Assembly (NCBI GenBank): GCA_964586675.1
Contig: CAZPHQ010000010.1
Location: 25,290-89,289 of the forward strand
Direction: 5' to 3'
Origin: JADLGH01 sp964586675
Lineage (GTDB): Bacteria; Desulfobacterota_D; UBA1144; Nemesobacterales; UBA2774
Length of the DNA: 64,000 bases
The notes beneath the pieces are model-generated. The model saw only the letters and a list, made by a program, of their open reading frames with translations. It made no database searches and was not told where the DNA came from. Positions within the stretch are counted from its first letter, which is position 1; each line of letters begins with the position of its first letter. Of the stretch, positions 34,112-41,980 are shown one piece after another. The position numbers and the translations under genes are program-made.

Positions 34112-35665
34112 TTACGCCTTGTGCTTCGCGAACTCGGCCTGGAATCTATCGGCGAGCTCTTTCGCCTTGGTTTCGTAAGCCGCCGGGTCGGGCCACGTCT
34201 TGCCGGGATCGAGAACGCTGTCGTCGACGCCCGGGCACGAAACGGGCACGCTCAGGCCGAAGATCGGCTCCGTCCTGAATTGACCCTTGCCCAGCCCTCC
34301 GCTGACAGCTGCCGTAACGAGAGCCCTCGTATCCTTTAGCGGCATACGTTTTCCGACGCCGTAGGGGCCGCCGGTTATGCCCGTATTGAGGAGCCACACC
34401 TCGGCCCCGCTCTCCTCGAGCCTCTCCTTCAGCATCCCCGCGTAAAAGAGCGGCGGGCGCGGAAGGAACGGCGCCCCGAAGCAGGAGCTGAAAGTCGTCT
34501 GCGGCTCGGCGACTCCTTTTTCGGTGCCTGCGACTTTCGCCGTGTACCCGAGCGTGAAGAAGAACATCGCCTGCTCGGGCGTCAGCTTCGATATGGGCGG
34601 CAGGACTCCGAACGCATCATAGGTAAGCATGAATATCGTCTTCGGCACCCCGCCCGTCCCGGATGGGACGATATTTTTCAGGAAATCTATCTGGTAAGCC
34701 GTCCTCGTGTTTTCAGTGTATATATCGCTGTCGAAATTTACCTTCCTCGTCTCGGGGTTTATCTCGAGGTTCTCGAGCACCGTTCCGAAATGGAGCGACG
34801 CGTGGTATATCTCGGGCTCCGTCTCCGCGCTGAGCCTAATGGCCTTGGCGTAGCAGCCGCCCTCGAAGTTAAACACCCCGCGCTCGTGCCAGCCGTGCTC
34901 GTCGTCGCCGATGAGCGCCCTTCCGGGGTCGGCGGAAAGCGTGGTCTTGCCGGTGCCGGAAAGCCCGAAGAAAAGGGCGACTTCCCCGTCCTTCCCGACG
35001 TTCGCCGAGCAGTGCATCGGGAAAACCCCTTCGAGAGGCAGGAGGAAATTGAGCGCCGTGAAGACCGACTTCTTCATCTCCCCGGCGTATTGCGTGCCGC
35101 CTATTATGGCGACCCTCTTTTCGAAGTTGAGGACGATGAACGTCCCCGTTCTGGTGCCGTCCGTTTCCGGGTCGGCGGCGACGCCGGGGGCCGAGATAAC
35201 GGTGAACCCGACGTGCTTGTGCGGAAGCTCTTCCGGTGTCGGTCTTATAAAAAGGTTGTTGACGAATACGTTATGCCATGCGTACTCGTTGATGACCCTC
35301 ACGGGCATCTTGTAATCGTTGTCCGCGCATACGTAGAGGTCTCTCACGAATATGTCGCGCCCTTCGAAGTAAGCTGTTATCTTCGCGTAAAGGGAATCGA
35401 AATGCTCCCTGCTTATAGGCTTGTTGACCGGCCCCCAGAGAATTCCTTCTTCGCTGCCGGGCTCCTTGACTATAAACCTGTCCTGCGGCGAGCGGCCCGT
35501 GTGCGAGCCGGTGTAGGCGACAAGCGTCCCGCCCTCGGCTATCATGCCCTCCCCGCGTCTTACGACCTCTTCGTAAAGCTCGGGGACCGGGAGATTGTAA
35601 TAAACGTTCCCCGGATTTTTTATACCATGGCGCTCGAAAAGCTCTTTTTCAGTTATACGGCCCAA
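34112..35665 (-). CDS. pckA: Phosphoenolpyruvate carboxykinase (ATP)
   Basis: The enzyme converts oxaloacetate and ATP to PEP, CO2 and ADP, the first committed step of gluconeogenesis. Key motifs are the P-loop GLSGTGKTTLSADP, the metal-binding IGDDEHGWHERGVFNFEGGCYAK, the substrate site YTGSHTGRSPQDRFIV and GGTQYAGEMKKSVF. The 517 residues are typical of the ATP-dependent form. The start is TTG at 35665, supported by GGAGGT 9 bases upstream; no ATG is available nearby. It stands alone, divergent from the CarD gene. Confidence 0.97.
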   Translation of the reverse strand: MGRITEKELFERHGIKNPGNVYYNLPVPELYEEVVRRGEGMIAEGGTLVAYTGSHTGRSPQDRFIVKEPGSEEGILWGPVNKPISREHFDSLYAKITAYFEGRDIFVRDLYVCADNDYKMPVRVINEYAWHNVFVNNLFIRPTPEELPHKHVGFTVISAPGVAADPETDGTRTGTFIVLNFEKRVAIIGGTQYAGEMKKSVFTALNFLLPLEGVFPMHCSANVGKDGEVALFFGLSGTGKTTLSADPGRALIGDDEHGWHERGVFNFEGGCYAKAIRLSAETEPEIYHASLHFGTVLENLEINPETRKVNFDSDIYTENTRTAYQIDFLKNIVPSGTGGVPKTIFMLTYDAFGVLPPISKLTPEQAMFFFTLGYTAKVAGTEKGVAEPQTTFSSCFGAPFLPRPPLFYAGMLKERLEESGAEVWLLNTGITGGPYGVGKRMPLKDTRALVTAAVSGGLGKGQFRTEPIFGLSVPVSCPGVDDSVLDPGKTWPDPAAYETKAKELADRFQAEFAKHKA

Positions 35666-35834
35666 TGAACGATACCTCCGGTAATTTTTCCGCGATCTGC
35701 CAGAGCAGAAACAGAGAATCTATCCCATGCGGCTTCCGATTTCAAGGAGAAACTGCTCTTCGTTCGCGGAGAACCGTCATATTATATCCCCGGTTCCGTC
35801 CGGGTGTGAGTCCCGGCGGGCGCGGAGCCCCAAT

Positions 35835-35863
35835 TTGACCGGGGGTCCGAAATGTGATAGATT
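35835..35863 (+). promoter_or_regulatory. Promoter of the CarD-family gene
   Basis: TTGACC (35835-35840) and TAGATT (35858-35863) are 17 bp apart. Transcription would start near 35870, 40 bp before the ATG. Confidence 0.55.
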
Positions 35864-35909
35864 CTATAGTGCACCGCCACGTTTTACACACATGGGAGTC
35901 TCCTGAATT

Positions 35910-36404
35910 ATGTCATTTAAAGTAGGCAACAAGGCTGTCTATCCGGCTCACGGGGTTGTTCAGATAAGAGCGGTCGAATCCAAGGAAATTTGCGGTACTA
36001 TCAGGGACTTCTACATACTCCAGGTCGTTGACAGCGATGTCACCCTCATGGTCCCGACAGACAACGCGAAAACAGTGGGCCTAAGGCCCGTCATAACCCG
36101 GAAGCAGATAATCAGGATATACGACATACTCAAGAGCAAGGAAAAGAACTCGGGCCACCAGAACGGCGGCCAGAGCTGGAACAAGCGCTACCGCGAATAT
36201 TCAGACAAGCTCAAAAGCGGCGACATCTTCGAAGTCGCCCTCGTCCTCCGCGACATCAGCATCCTCCAGAAAGCGAAGGACCTTTCCTTCGGCGAAAAGC
36301 GCATAATGGACACCGCGCGCACGCTTCTCGTAAAGGAAATCTCGATAGCGAAAGACCTCGAAGAAGATTCCGTAACGAAAGAAATCGAAAGCCTCCTCGG
36401 CTGA
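35910..36404 (+). CDS. CarD/CdnL-family RNA-polymerase-binding regulator
   Basis: The N-terminal RNAP-interacting Tudor-like domain shows FKVGNKAVYPAHGVVQIRAV and YILQVVDSDVTLMVPTDNA. The C-terminal helical DNA-binding domain contains WNKRYREYSDKLKSGDIFE, VALVLRDISIL and DLSFGEKRIMDTARTLLV, with the conserved Trp of this family. Such proteins stabilise open promoter complexes, often at rRNA promoters, and are typical of deltaproteobacteria-like lineages, actinobacteria and Thermus. At 164 residues it matches CdnL rather than the larger Myxococcus CarD. The DUF58 gene follows 65 bp later on the same strand. Confidence 0.95.
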   Translation: MSFKVGNKAVYPAHGVVQIRAVESKEICGTIRDFYILQVVDSDVTLMVPTDNAKTVGLRPVITRKQIIRIYDILKSKEKNSGHQNGGQSWNKRYREYSDKLKSGDIFEVALVLRDISILQKAKDLSFGEKRIMDTARTLLVKEISIAKDLEEDSVTKEIESLLG

Positions 36405-36468
36405 CTCTCTCCCCCCGGCAATTCCGGGCATTAATGGATATCAAGCTCCCCCCGGTTATACTTCTCTG

Positions 36469-37353
36469 ATGCCGGGCAAGGACTATAATTCCCTCCTCGA
36501 CCTCGAAACCGCGTCGCGCCTCAGGCGATTTTACTTCCGCTCCCCGTCCCGCGTCAGGGGCAGGAAAGCGGGCATACACAAGAGCTACTACAGAGGCATA
36601 AGCCCCGATTTCATGGAATATAAGGAGTACAACCGCGGCGACGAGCTCCGCCAGGTAGACTGGCGGCTTTACGGGCGGCACGACAGGCTCTACGTCAAAA
36701 AATTCGAGGACGAGGTCAATCTCGACTGGTGCGTGCTCGTCGACAGGAGCGCGTCCATGGGCTACGGCGACGAGGGCCGGACAAAGCTCGACTACGCGCG
36801 GAGGCTCGCCGCGACTCTGGCATACCTCCTCCTCCGGCAGGGCGACGCCGTCGGGGCGGGGGTCTTCTCGGGCGGCGGGCTCGACGTTATCCCCCCGCGC
36901 GCTGGGAACCCGTCCATAGCCCCCATACTCGACATGCTCGGCTCGGCCTCGCCCGCAGGCGGAACCGCGCTTTCCGGGCCCGTAACGAAGGCCCTCGAAG
37001 TCTACAGGCGGGACTCGGCCTTCGTCGTGATTTCGGACCTTCTGACGGACGAAGCCGACTTCAGGCGATGCCTCCAGCTTCTGAACGCGGCAGGGCGCGA
37101 CGCCGTCTTTCTCCATGTGCTCCATGAAGACGAAACCGAGTTCTCGTTCAGGGGTTCTTACGAGTTCGAGGACATGGAGTCCGGGGAGAAAGTCATTGTC
37201 GACGCGGGAGAGGTCAGAAATAATTATATCGAGAGGGTAAGGCAGTTCATGGATTCCCTCCGCCGGGCGTGCCACGAATACGAATCGCGCTACGTTTTCG
37301 CCCCTTCGTCGAGGCCCGTCGAAGAGCCCCTTATACAAATTGCAGACAAATAA
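36469..37353 (+). CDS. DUF58 (vWA-like) protein, MoxR partner
   Basis: The DUF58 signature is RGDELRQVDWRLYGRHDRLYVKKFEDE, followed by a vWA-like domain with a MIDAS-type DRSASM motif (VLVDRSASMGYGDEG) and KLDYARRLAATLAYLLLRQGDAV. DUF58 proteins usually act with MoxR ATPases and BatA-type membrane proteins in an envelope-related process not well defined. The BatA-like gene follows 15 bp downstream, but the MoxR gene is 32 kb upstream at 3052. No strong Shine-Dalgarno sequence is seen. Confidence 0.92.
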   Translation: MPGKDYNSLLDLETASRLRRFYFRSPSRVRGRKAGIHKSYYRGISPDFMEYKEYNRGDELRQVDWRLYGRHDRLYVKKFEDEVNLDWCVLVDRSASMGYGDEGRTKLDYARRLAATLAYLLLRQGDAVGAGVFSGGGLDVIPPRAGNPSIAPILDMLGSASPAGGTALSGPVTKALEVYRRDSAFVVISDLLTDEADFRRCLQLLNAAGRDAVFLHVLHEDETEFSFRGSYEFEDMESGEKVIVDAGEVRNNYIERVRQFMDSLRRACHEYESRYVFAPSSRPVEEPLIQIADK

Positions 37354-37368
37354 CGAGAGTGAAGCTTC

Positions 37369-39318
37369 TTGAATTTTTCCTTCCTTAGCCCATTTTTTCT
37401 CATTGGATTCGCGGCCCTCGCGCTCCCGGTGATCGCGCACCTCATATCCCGAAAAAGCGGCGCGGTAAAGAAATTCCCGGCCGTCACGTTCCTCCTCGCC
37501 TCGCGCGGAGACAGCGCCGTGAGGTCGAGGCTGAAAGACTTTCTCCTTTTACTACTGCGCGCACTCGTCATAGCGCTGCTCGTGCTCGTATTCGCGCGCC
37601 CGTCCCTGTTTTCCATGGCGCCCGCGGGCGATGAAAGCCCCCGCTCACTGGCCGTCGTCGTCGACAACTCCTTCAGCATGGGCTACAGCGGCCGCTTCGA
37701 CAGCGCCGTGAAAACGGCAAGCGGCATGGTCTCGTCACTCCCCGACGGCAGCTTCGCCATCGTCGCCCCGCTCGTCTCGAAGCCGGGTGAGAGACTAATA
37801 CCCTCGCGCGACAGGGCCGAGCTCAGGCGTGCGGCGGGCGGAATCGAGCTCAGCGCTACATACGCGGACAACGAAAAGCGCCTCTCGGAAGCATATGCGG
37901 CGCTCTCCGACTCGCCGCCGGAGAAGAAAGAGGTGGTGTTCCTGACCGACATGCAGAGGAACGGCTGGGGCGATTCGCCCGCCCCTCGCGACTGGCTCCG
38001 CGTCGTCGACGTCACAGAAGGCGAAGAGTCGCCGAACAGGGCCGTAACCGAGGCCTCCGCGCAGCGGGGTAAAGACGAGACGACGCTCGAAATCGGCGTA
38101 TCCAATTTCTCGCCCGACGAAGCGCGCGAGCTTCTCGCGAGGGTCAGTCTCGACGGACACGAAGTGAACGGCTATTTCGACCTCAAGCCGCATGAGAAGG
38201 CTGTGAGGGAATTCACGCTTCCGGCAGACGGAGCCGTCGGAGCTCTTGGACACGGGACGGCAAGCATCGAAAAGGACGATCTGCCGATAGACGACTCGCG
38301 CTACTTCGTCCTTTCGGGCGGCGAAGGCGCGGGCGTCCTGATAATAGACGGCGACCCCCGGGAGGAAGCGAGGCTGAGCGAGACCTACTACCTCGCCGGC
38401 GCCGGCGAAACCATTTCCGAGATATCCGGAACGCCTGTAACGGTCAGGGACAACGAGGCATTCCTCTCGGAGAACCTCGCGCCCTACGGCGTAATATTCC
38501 TCGCCAACGTCGGCGACATACTGCCCTCGAACGCCGTATCGCTCAAGGAATTCGTAACCTCGGGCGGGACGCTCGTCATATTCCCCGGCGAGAGGGTCAG
38601 GCCGTCTTCCTACAACGCGCTTCTAAAGGAGCTGCTCCCCGGGCAGCTGTTGACGGTTCAGGAATCAGGCACATTCGTAAGCGCGGAAGGAGTGGCTTTT
38701 TCTAGCGACGTCCGCGAAAGACTCGGGAGCGTCCGTATCGGCCGGCATTTCTCCATATACCCGGAGGAGGGGGCTGAGACGATACTTTCGACGGCCTCCG
38801 GCGACCCGTTCCTCCTCAGAAAAAGCCTCGGGGGAGGAAGTGTGTATCTTTTTGCTTCGACAGCCGACACGGCCTGGAGCGATCTCCCCATATCCCCCGT
38901 CTTCCTCCCGGTAGTAAAGGAGCTCATGGACACGAGCGGCAACTCCGGCGTCAGAAAGAGGAGCTACCTCGCGGGCGAGGTCGCCGCCATCGACGCCCCC
39001 TCCGGGTCGGAAGGCGTCGAGGTCTCGGGCCCGGACGGCGAAAAGACCACGGTCTCCGTCGCGAACCCGACCTTCGCAGGAACGGACGTCCCCGGCATAT
39101 ATACGGTCGCACAGGGAGGCAAACCCCTCTACAGTTTTTCGGTGAACGTGGACCCGGCCGAGTCCGATCTTTCGAGGATAATTATTGAAAGCGGCGCGCC
39201 GGGAGAAACCGGCCAGCCCGGCTTCGTAAAGGTATTCAGCGAGCTATGGAGATACTTCCTCTGGGGGGCGATAGCGCTCTTTATATCCGAGGCGGCCGCA
39301 AGGGCCCTCTTTTCCTGA
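37369..39318 (+). CDS. BatA-like membrane protein with N-terminal double-helix anchor and vWA domain
   Basis: The N-terminus carries the aerotolerance-type anchor domain FLSPFFLIGFAALALPVIAHLISR followed by VKKFPAVTFLL and a second helix (LLLLLRALVIALLVLVFARP). A vWA-type domain starts at AVVVDNSFSMGYSGRFDSAV (DxSxS variant). The long periplasmic or extracytoplasmic remainder includes a class I glutamine amidotransferase-like fold segment (GVLIIDGDPREEARLSETYYLAGA), as in larger proteins of this family. A C-terminal helix (YFLWGAIALFISEAAARALF) ends the protein. The start is TTG at 37369. It is coupled in an operon with DUF58, and a repeat island follows, where other members of this cluster would be expected. 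Confidence 0.88.
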   Translation: MNFSFLSPFFLIGFAALALPVIAHLISRKSGAVKKFPAVTFLLASRGDSAVRSRLKDFLLLLLRALVIALLVLVFARPSLFSMAPAGDESPRSLAVVVDNSFSMGYSGRFDSAVKTASGMVSSLPDGSFAIVAPLVSKPGERLIPSRDRAELRRAAGGIELSATYADNEKRLSEAYAALSDSPPEKKEVVFLTDMQRNGWGDSPAPRDWLRVVDVTEGEESPNRAVTEASAQRGKDETTLEIGVSNFSPDEARELLARVSLDGHEVNGYFDLKPHEKAVREFTLPADGAVGALGHGTASIEKDDLPIDDSRYFVLSGGEGAGVLIIDGDPREEARLSETYYLAGAGETISEISGTPVTVRDNEAFLSENLAPYGVIFLANVGDILPSNAVSLKEFVTSGGTLVIFPGERVRPSSYNALLKELLPGQLLTVQESGTFVSAEGVAFSSDVRERLGSVRIGRHFSIYPEEGAETILSTASGDPFLLRKSLGGGSVYLFASTADTAWSDLPISPVFLPVVKELMDTSGNSGVRKRSYLAGEVAAIDAPSGSEGVEVSGPDGEKTTVSVANPTFAGTDVPGIYTVAQGGKPLYSFSVNVDPAESDLSRIIIESGAPGETGQPGFVKVFSELWRYFLWGAIALFISEAAARALFS

Positions 39319-39457
39319 CGCCTGCCCACTCAGCATCCTGTCCGGAGACTTTGTCCGACAAAGCCTTGGCGAAGCCGGAGCTACAGTTCTAGTATGTCAT
39401 CCTGAACTTGTTTCAGGATGTCGTTTTTCTCTTTTCTGTCATTCCCGACGATTTCGA

Positions 39458-39567
39458 GCGAGCGAGGAATCGGACACCCTCACTTTCTAAAGGTTGTCAT
39501 TCCCGAATGCTTGTATCGGGAATCCAGTCTTTGTCTTTGCTTTTCATCCCCCCTTAGGAAAAGGGGG
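39458..39567. repeat. 110-bp direct duplication, copy A (with a partial 90-bp module)
   Basis: It matches 40394-40503 with one mismatch (T at 39514, C at 40450). It starts within the 5' half of a truncated module (arms CGATTTC...GGAATCG at about 39449-39472) and runs through a GTCATTCCCGA element into CCCCCCTTAGGAAAAGGGGG. Confidence 0.85.
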
Positions 39568-39715
39568 TAAGGGGGATTTAATCTTTCCACTCTTTTTTCT
39601 TTGTCATTCCCGAATGCTTGTATCGGGAATCCATTTCCAAGAGCAATCAATCAAGAGTTTGGTCATTTCGAGCGAACGCGAGAAATCTACTTTTCACCCC
39701 CTTAGGAACAGGGGG

Positions 39716-39806
39716 AACAATTTCGAACGAGAGAGGAATTGGATGCCCTCGCTTACCTTCTCGACGTTAATCCAGTACAGGGCATATCCCGAATCAAAGT
39801 AAAACA
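39716..39806. repeat. 90-bp module, copy 6
   Basis: It lies between CCCCCTTAGGAACAGGGGG and GGGGGGATTTA. The 5' hairpin arms are CAATTTC and GGAATTG. It contains GCCCTCGCTTACCTTCTCGA and ATCCAGTACAG and ends AAAACA; length 91 bp. Confidence 0.8.
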
Positions 39807-40025
39807 GGGGGGATTTAGTTTTTGGCCTCTCCTCCCCCTATCCATAGGGGGAGGACTAAGGTGGGGGTTACCTCAAATTCCGTCCATTTCCGCTACGATT
39901 TCGAACGAGCGAGGGATCACCTCAATTCCGTCATCCTGAACTTGATTCAGGATCTCGTATTTAATGTTGTCATCTCGAACACATGTGAGAGATATTCTTT
40001 TCATTCCCCCCCTTAGAAAAAGGGG

Positions 40026-40116
40026 ACGGTTCTGAGCGCGCGCAAGAACCGGACGCCCCGGCTTAAGTCCTCGGAGCTCATCCAGTACAGCACATCACCT
40101 TAATCAAGGCAAAACA
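40026..40116. repeat. 90-bp module, copy 7
   Basis: It lies between CCTTAGAAAAAGGGG and GGAGGATTTA. The 5' hairpin arms CGGTTCT and AGAACCG pair perfectly and differ at several paired positions from copy 5, so both arms have changed together. It contains CTCATCCAGTACAGC and ends AAAACA; length 91 bp. Confidence 0.8.
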
Positions 40117-40393
40117 GGAGGATTTAATCTTTCCACTCTTTTTTCTTTGTCATTCCCGAATGTCTGTATCGGGAATCCAGATCAATTAACAGTCGCGGCG
40201 GTGAGCCGCGACTCCACAATTCCGTCATTGCGAGGGAGCGCAGCGACCGTGACAATCTCATCCCCCATTGGGAAAAAGAGATGCACAGTGTGAGCTGACA
40301 ACCGGCGGACGCCCCTCCGCCGCAAACATCACCAGCCGCACGTACAGTGCTTTGAATCTCCCCTATCGCTACGCCGGGAAACATATTACGTGT

Positions 40394-40503
40394 GCGAGCG
40401 AGGAATCGGACACCCTCACTTTCTAAAGGTTGTCATTCCCGAATGCTTGCATCGGGAATCCAGTCTTTGTCTTTGCTTTTCATCCCCCCTTAGGAAAAGG
40501 GGG
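40394..40503. repeat. 110-bp direct duplication, copy B
   Basis: This is the second copy of 39458-39567, offset by 936 bp with one mismatch. It also begins in a truncated 90-bp module (GAGCGAGGAATCGGACACCC). Confidence 0.85.
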
Positions 40504-40558
40504 GTATGGGGGGATTTAGTTTTTGGCCTCTCCTTCACCTATCCATTTTCGCTTTCGT

Positions 40559-41980
40559 TTAAACCGAGAGATCGATCCCGTCGAGCCCTTCCGGAAGCGG
40601 CTCCCCTAAAAGGCTGAGTATGGTCGGATAAATATCTACAGTCCTTACGAGTTCATCCGTAAGTGGCGCGCTTATGGCGAGCGGCACAATCATGTGATCC
40701 CGGACGAGCGATCCGTGCGACGAGCGATGCTCGGGATTTTCATGGCGCGCCCTGAGATCGTATCCGAGGTTCGCGCTAAGTACGAGGTCACCCGCGCGCG
40801 GTGATTCCAGGAGCTGAATAAGCTGGAGCGGTGCGTCGGGGTACTCGGTATGGAAGCTCGCCGATAGGGACTCCCTCGGAGTCATGCTCCTCGGCATGCC
40901 GTTATACCCGAACGGGTCGCCCGAGAGCTTCCTGTAGTTTATCCGGCCGTCGTCCCCTATCCATGCGGATGCCTCGCCTCTGACGCTCTTTATCCTGACT
41001 TTACCCTCGTCGTCCGTCCCTGCGACAACGTCCACCTCGGGTCTTTCGAGGAAGTCGTCGACGAGCCGCTCCATCTCGCCGAATGTGGACCGCCTCTCCC
41101 AGCCGTCCGGGCTCTTCACGTATATGTTCGCCATGGCGTTACCCGATATGAGGCTCGCGGCGTCGGCGTTCATGAAATGCTTGAACACGTTCGGGTAATA
41201 AAAGGTCTTGTATCCCCTGGCGTTGAGAAAGCCTAGCGAATCGAAATGCGAGTGGGTCTGCGTGAGCCCGTGGTCGCTGATGATAACGAAGAGCGTCTCG
41301 TCGAGCCGCCCTTCCGACTTGAGACGCGAGGCGGCGAGCCCGACAGTCTCGTCTATCCGCCTGTAGGAATCGAGCACTTCGGCGTGAAACGGATGGTTCA
41401 CGTGCGAGTAAGTGTCGATGCCTAAAAAGACGGTGAATATGAAATCGTGCATCCCACCGAGCTCCTTTAAGAGGAGCCTTCTCGCCACCATGTCTACCTC
41501 GTCCGTCTTGTCCGTGAAGTGGCTTTTCACCTTGTAGTAGAGCTTCGAGAAACGTGTCTTGTCGTTCGAGAGCTTAACGCCCCGCGAGAGCTCGTTGAGT
41601 ATGTTCCCGCTCCGTGGGAACACCTCGAATATGCTCGTATTGTCCGTGGAGGCGTCGCTGTTCATGAAGTAGGTTTCGAGCCCGATGTAGCTCCTGAAAC
41701 GCCTGAACGAGAAAAACTTACTCCTGTCGGCGTAGATCCTCCTGTCGAGCCACCTTATCCCCGGGAAGTTGCACCTCCCCGGATACTTCCCGAAAATGTA
41801 AGGCGTGTAAGCGGGACCAGTGGTGGACGGGAATACCGAAACCGCCTCCCTGTAAGAGCCGGGCTCGACGACGTAGCGCGCTATGTTGGGGAGGTCTCCC
41901 GCTTCGAGCAGGTCCTCGAAAACGTCCGCCCGCGCGCCGTCCGCCATGAGAAAAATGCAGCTTTTATAACCCTTGTTCAT
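40559..41980 (-). CDS. Alkaline phosphatase superfamily (type I phosphodiesterase/NPP-like) protein
   Basis: The metal and nucleophile sites of the nucleotide pyrophosphatase-like family are recognisable: the first Asp in CIFLMADGARADVFEDL, the nucleophile Thr/Ser region SVFPSTTGPAYTPYI (STTGP), the metal site VIISDHGLTQTHSHFD (DHG), a preceding GIDTYSHVNHPFHAEVLD, and a C-terminal RSSHGSLVRDHMIVPL with His. There is no signal peptide, so it is probably cytoplasmic. The substrate (phosphodiester or pyrophosphate) is unknown. Its start overlaps the glnE stop by ATGA, an unusual coupling that suggests co-expression with the nitrogen regulator. Confidence 0.88.
   Translation of the reverse strand: MNKGYKSCIFLMADGARADVFEDLLEAGDLPNIARYVVEPGSYREAVSVFPSTTGPAYTPYIFGKYPGRCNFPGIRWLDRRIYADRSKFFSFRRFRSYIGLETYFMNSDASTDNTSIFEVFPRSGNILNELSRGVKLSNDKTRFSKLYYKVKSHFTDKTDEVDMVARRLLLKELGGMHDFIFTVFLGIDTYSHVNHPFHAEVLDSYRRIDETVGLAASRLKSEGRLDETLFVIISDHGLTQTHSHFDSLGFLNARGYKTFYYPNVFKHFMNADAASLISGNAMANIYVKSPDGWERRSTFGEMERLVDDFLERPEVDVVAGTDDEGKVRIKSVRGEASAWIGDDGRINYRKLSGDPFGYNGMPRSMTPRESLSASFHTEYPDAPLQLIQLLESPRAGDLVLSANLGYDLRARHENPEHRSSHGSLVRDHMIVPLAISAPLTDELVRTVDIYPTILSLLGEPLPEGLDGIDLSV

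Larger units (their letters stand above)
39319..40558. repeat. Gene-free repeat island 4 (about 1.24 kb)
   Basis: It is the largest gene-free stretch, and I see no gene in it. Elements include GTCATCCTGAAC...TTCAGGAT at about 39396 and 39931; GTCATTCCCGA...TCGGGAATCCA at about 39496, 39603, 40149 and 40432; C-run/G-run elements at about 39547, 39698, 40008 and 40486; GTCATTTCGAGC...GAGAAATCT at about 39662; GTCATCTCGAAC at about 39970; GTCATTGCGAGG at about 40223; and hairpins AGTCGCGGC/GCCGCGACT (40191-40213) and CGGCGGA/TCCGCCG (40303-40322). Two full 90-bp modules, two partial ones and a 110-bp duplication are listed separately. Confidence 0.85.

Noticed and set aside
36256..37440. A 394-codon frame antisense to the CarD and DUF58 genes
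   Set aside because: It crosses two well-supported genes and reads as Arg/Gly/Glu-rich shadow sequence.
39319..40558. Possible CRISPR array
   Set aside because: Repeated units are palindromes of several types at irregular distances, with no uniform spacers and no cas genes.
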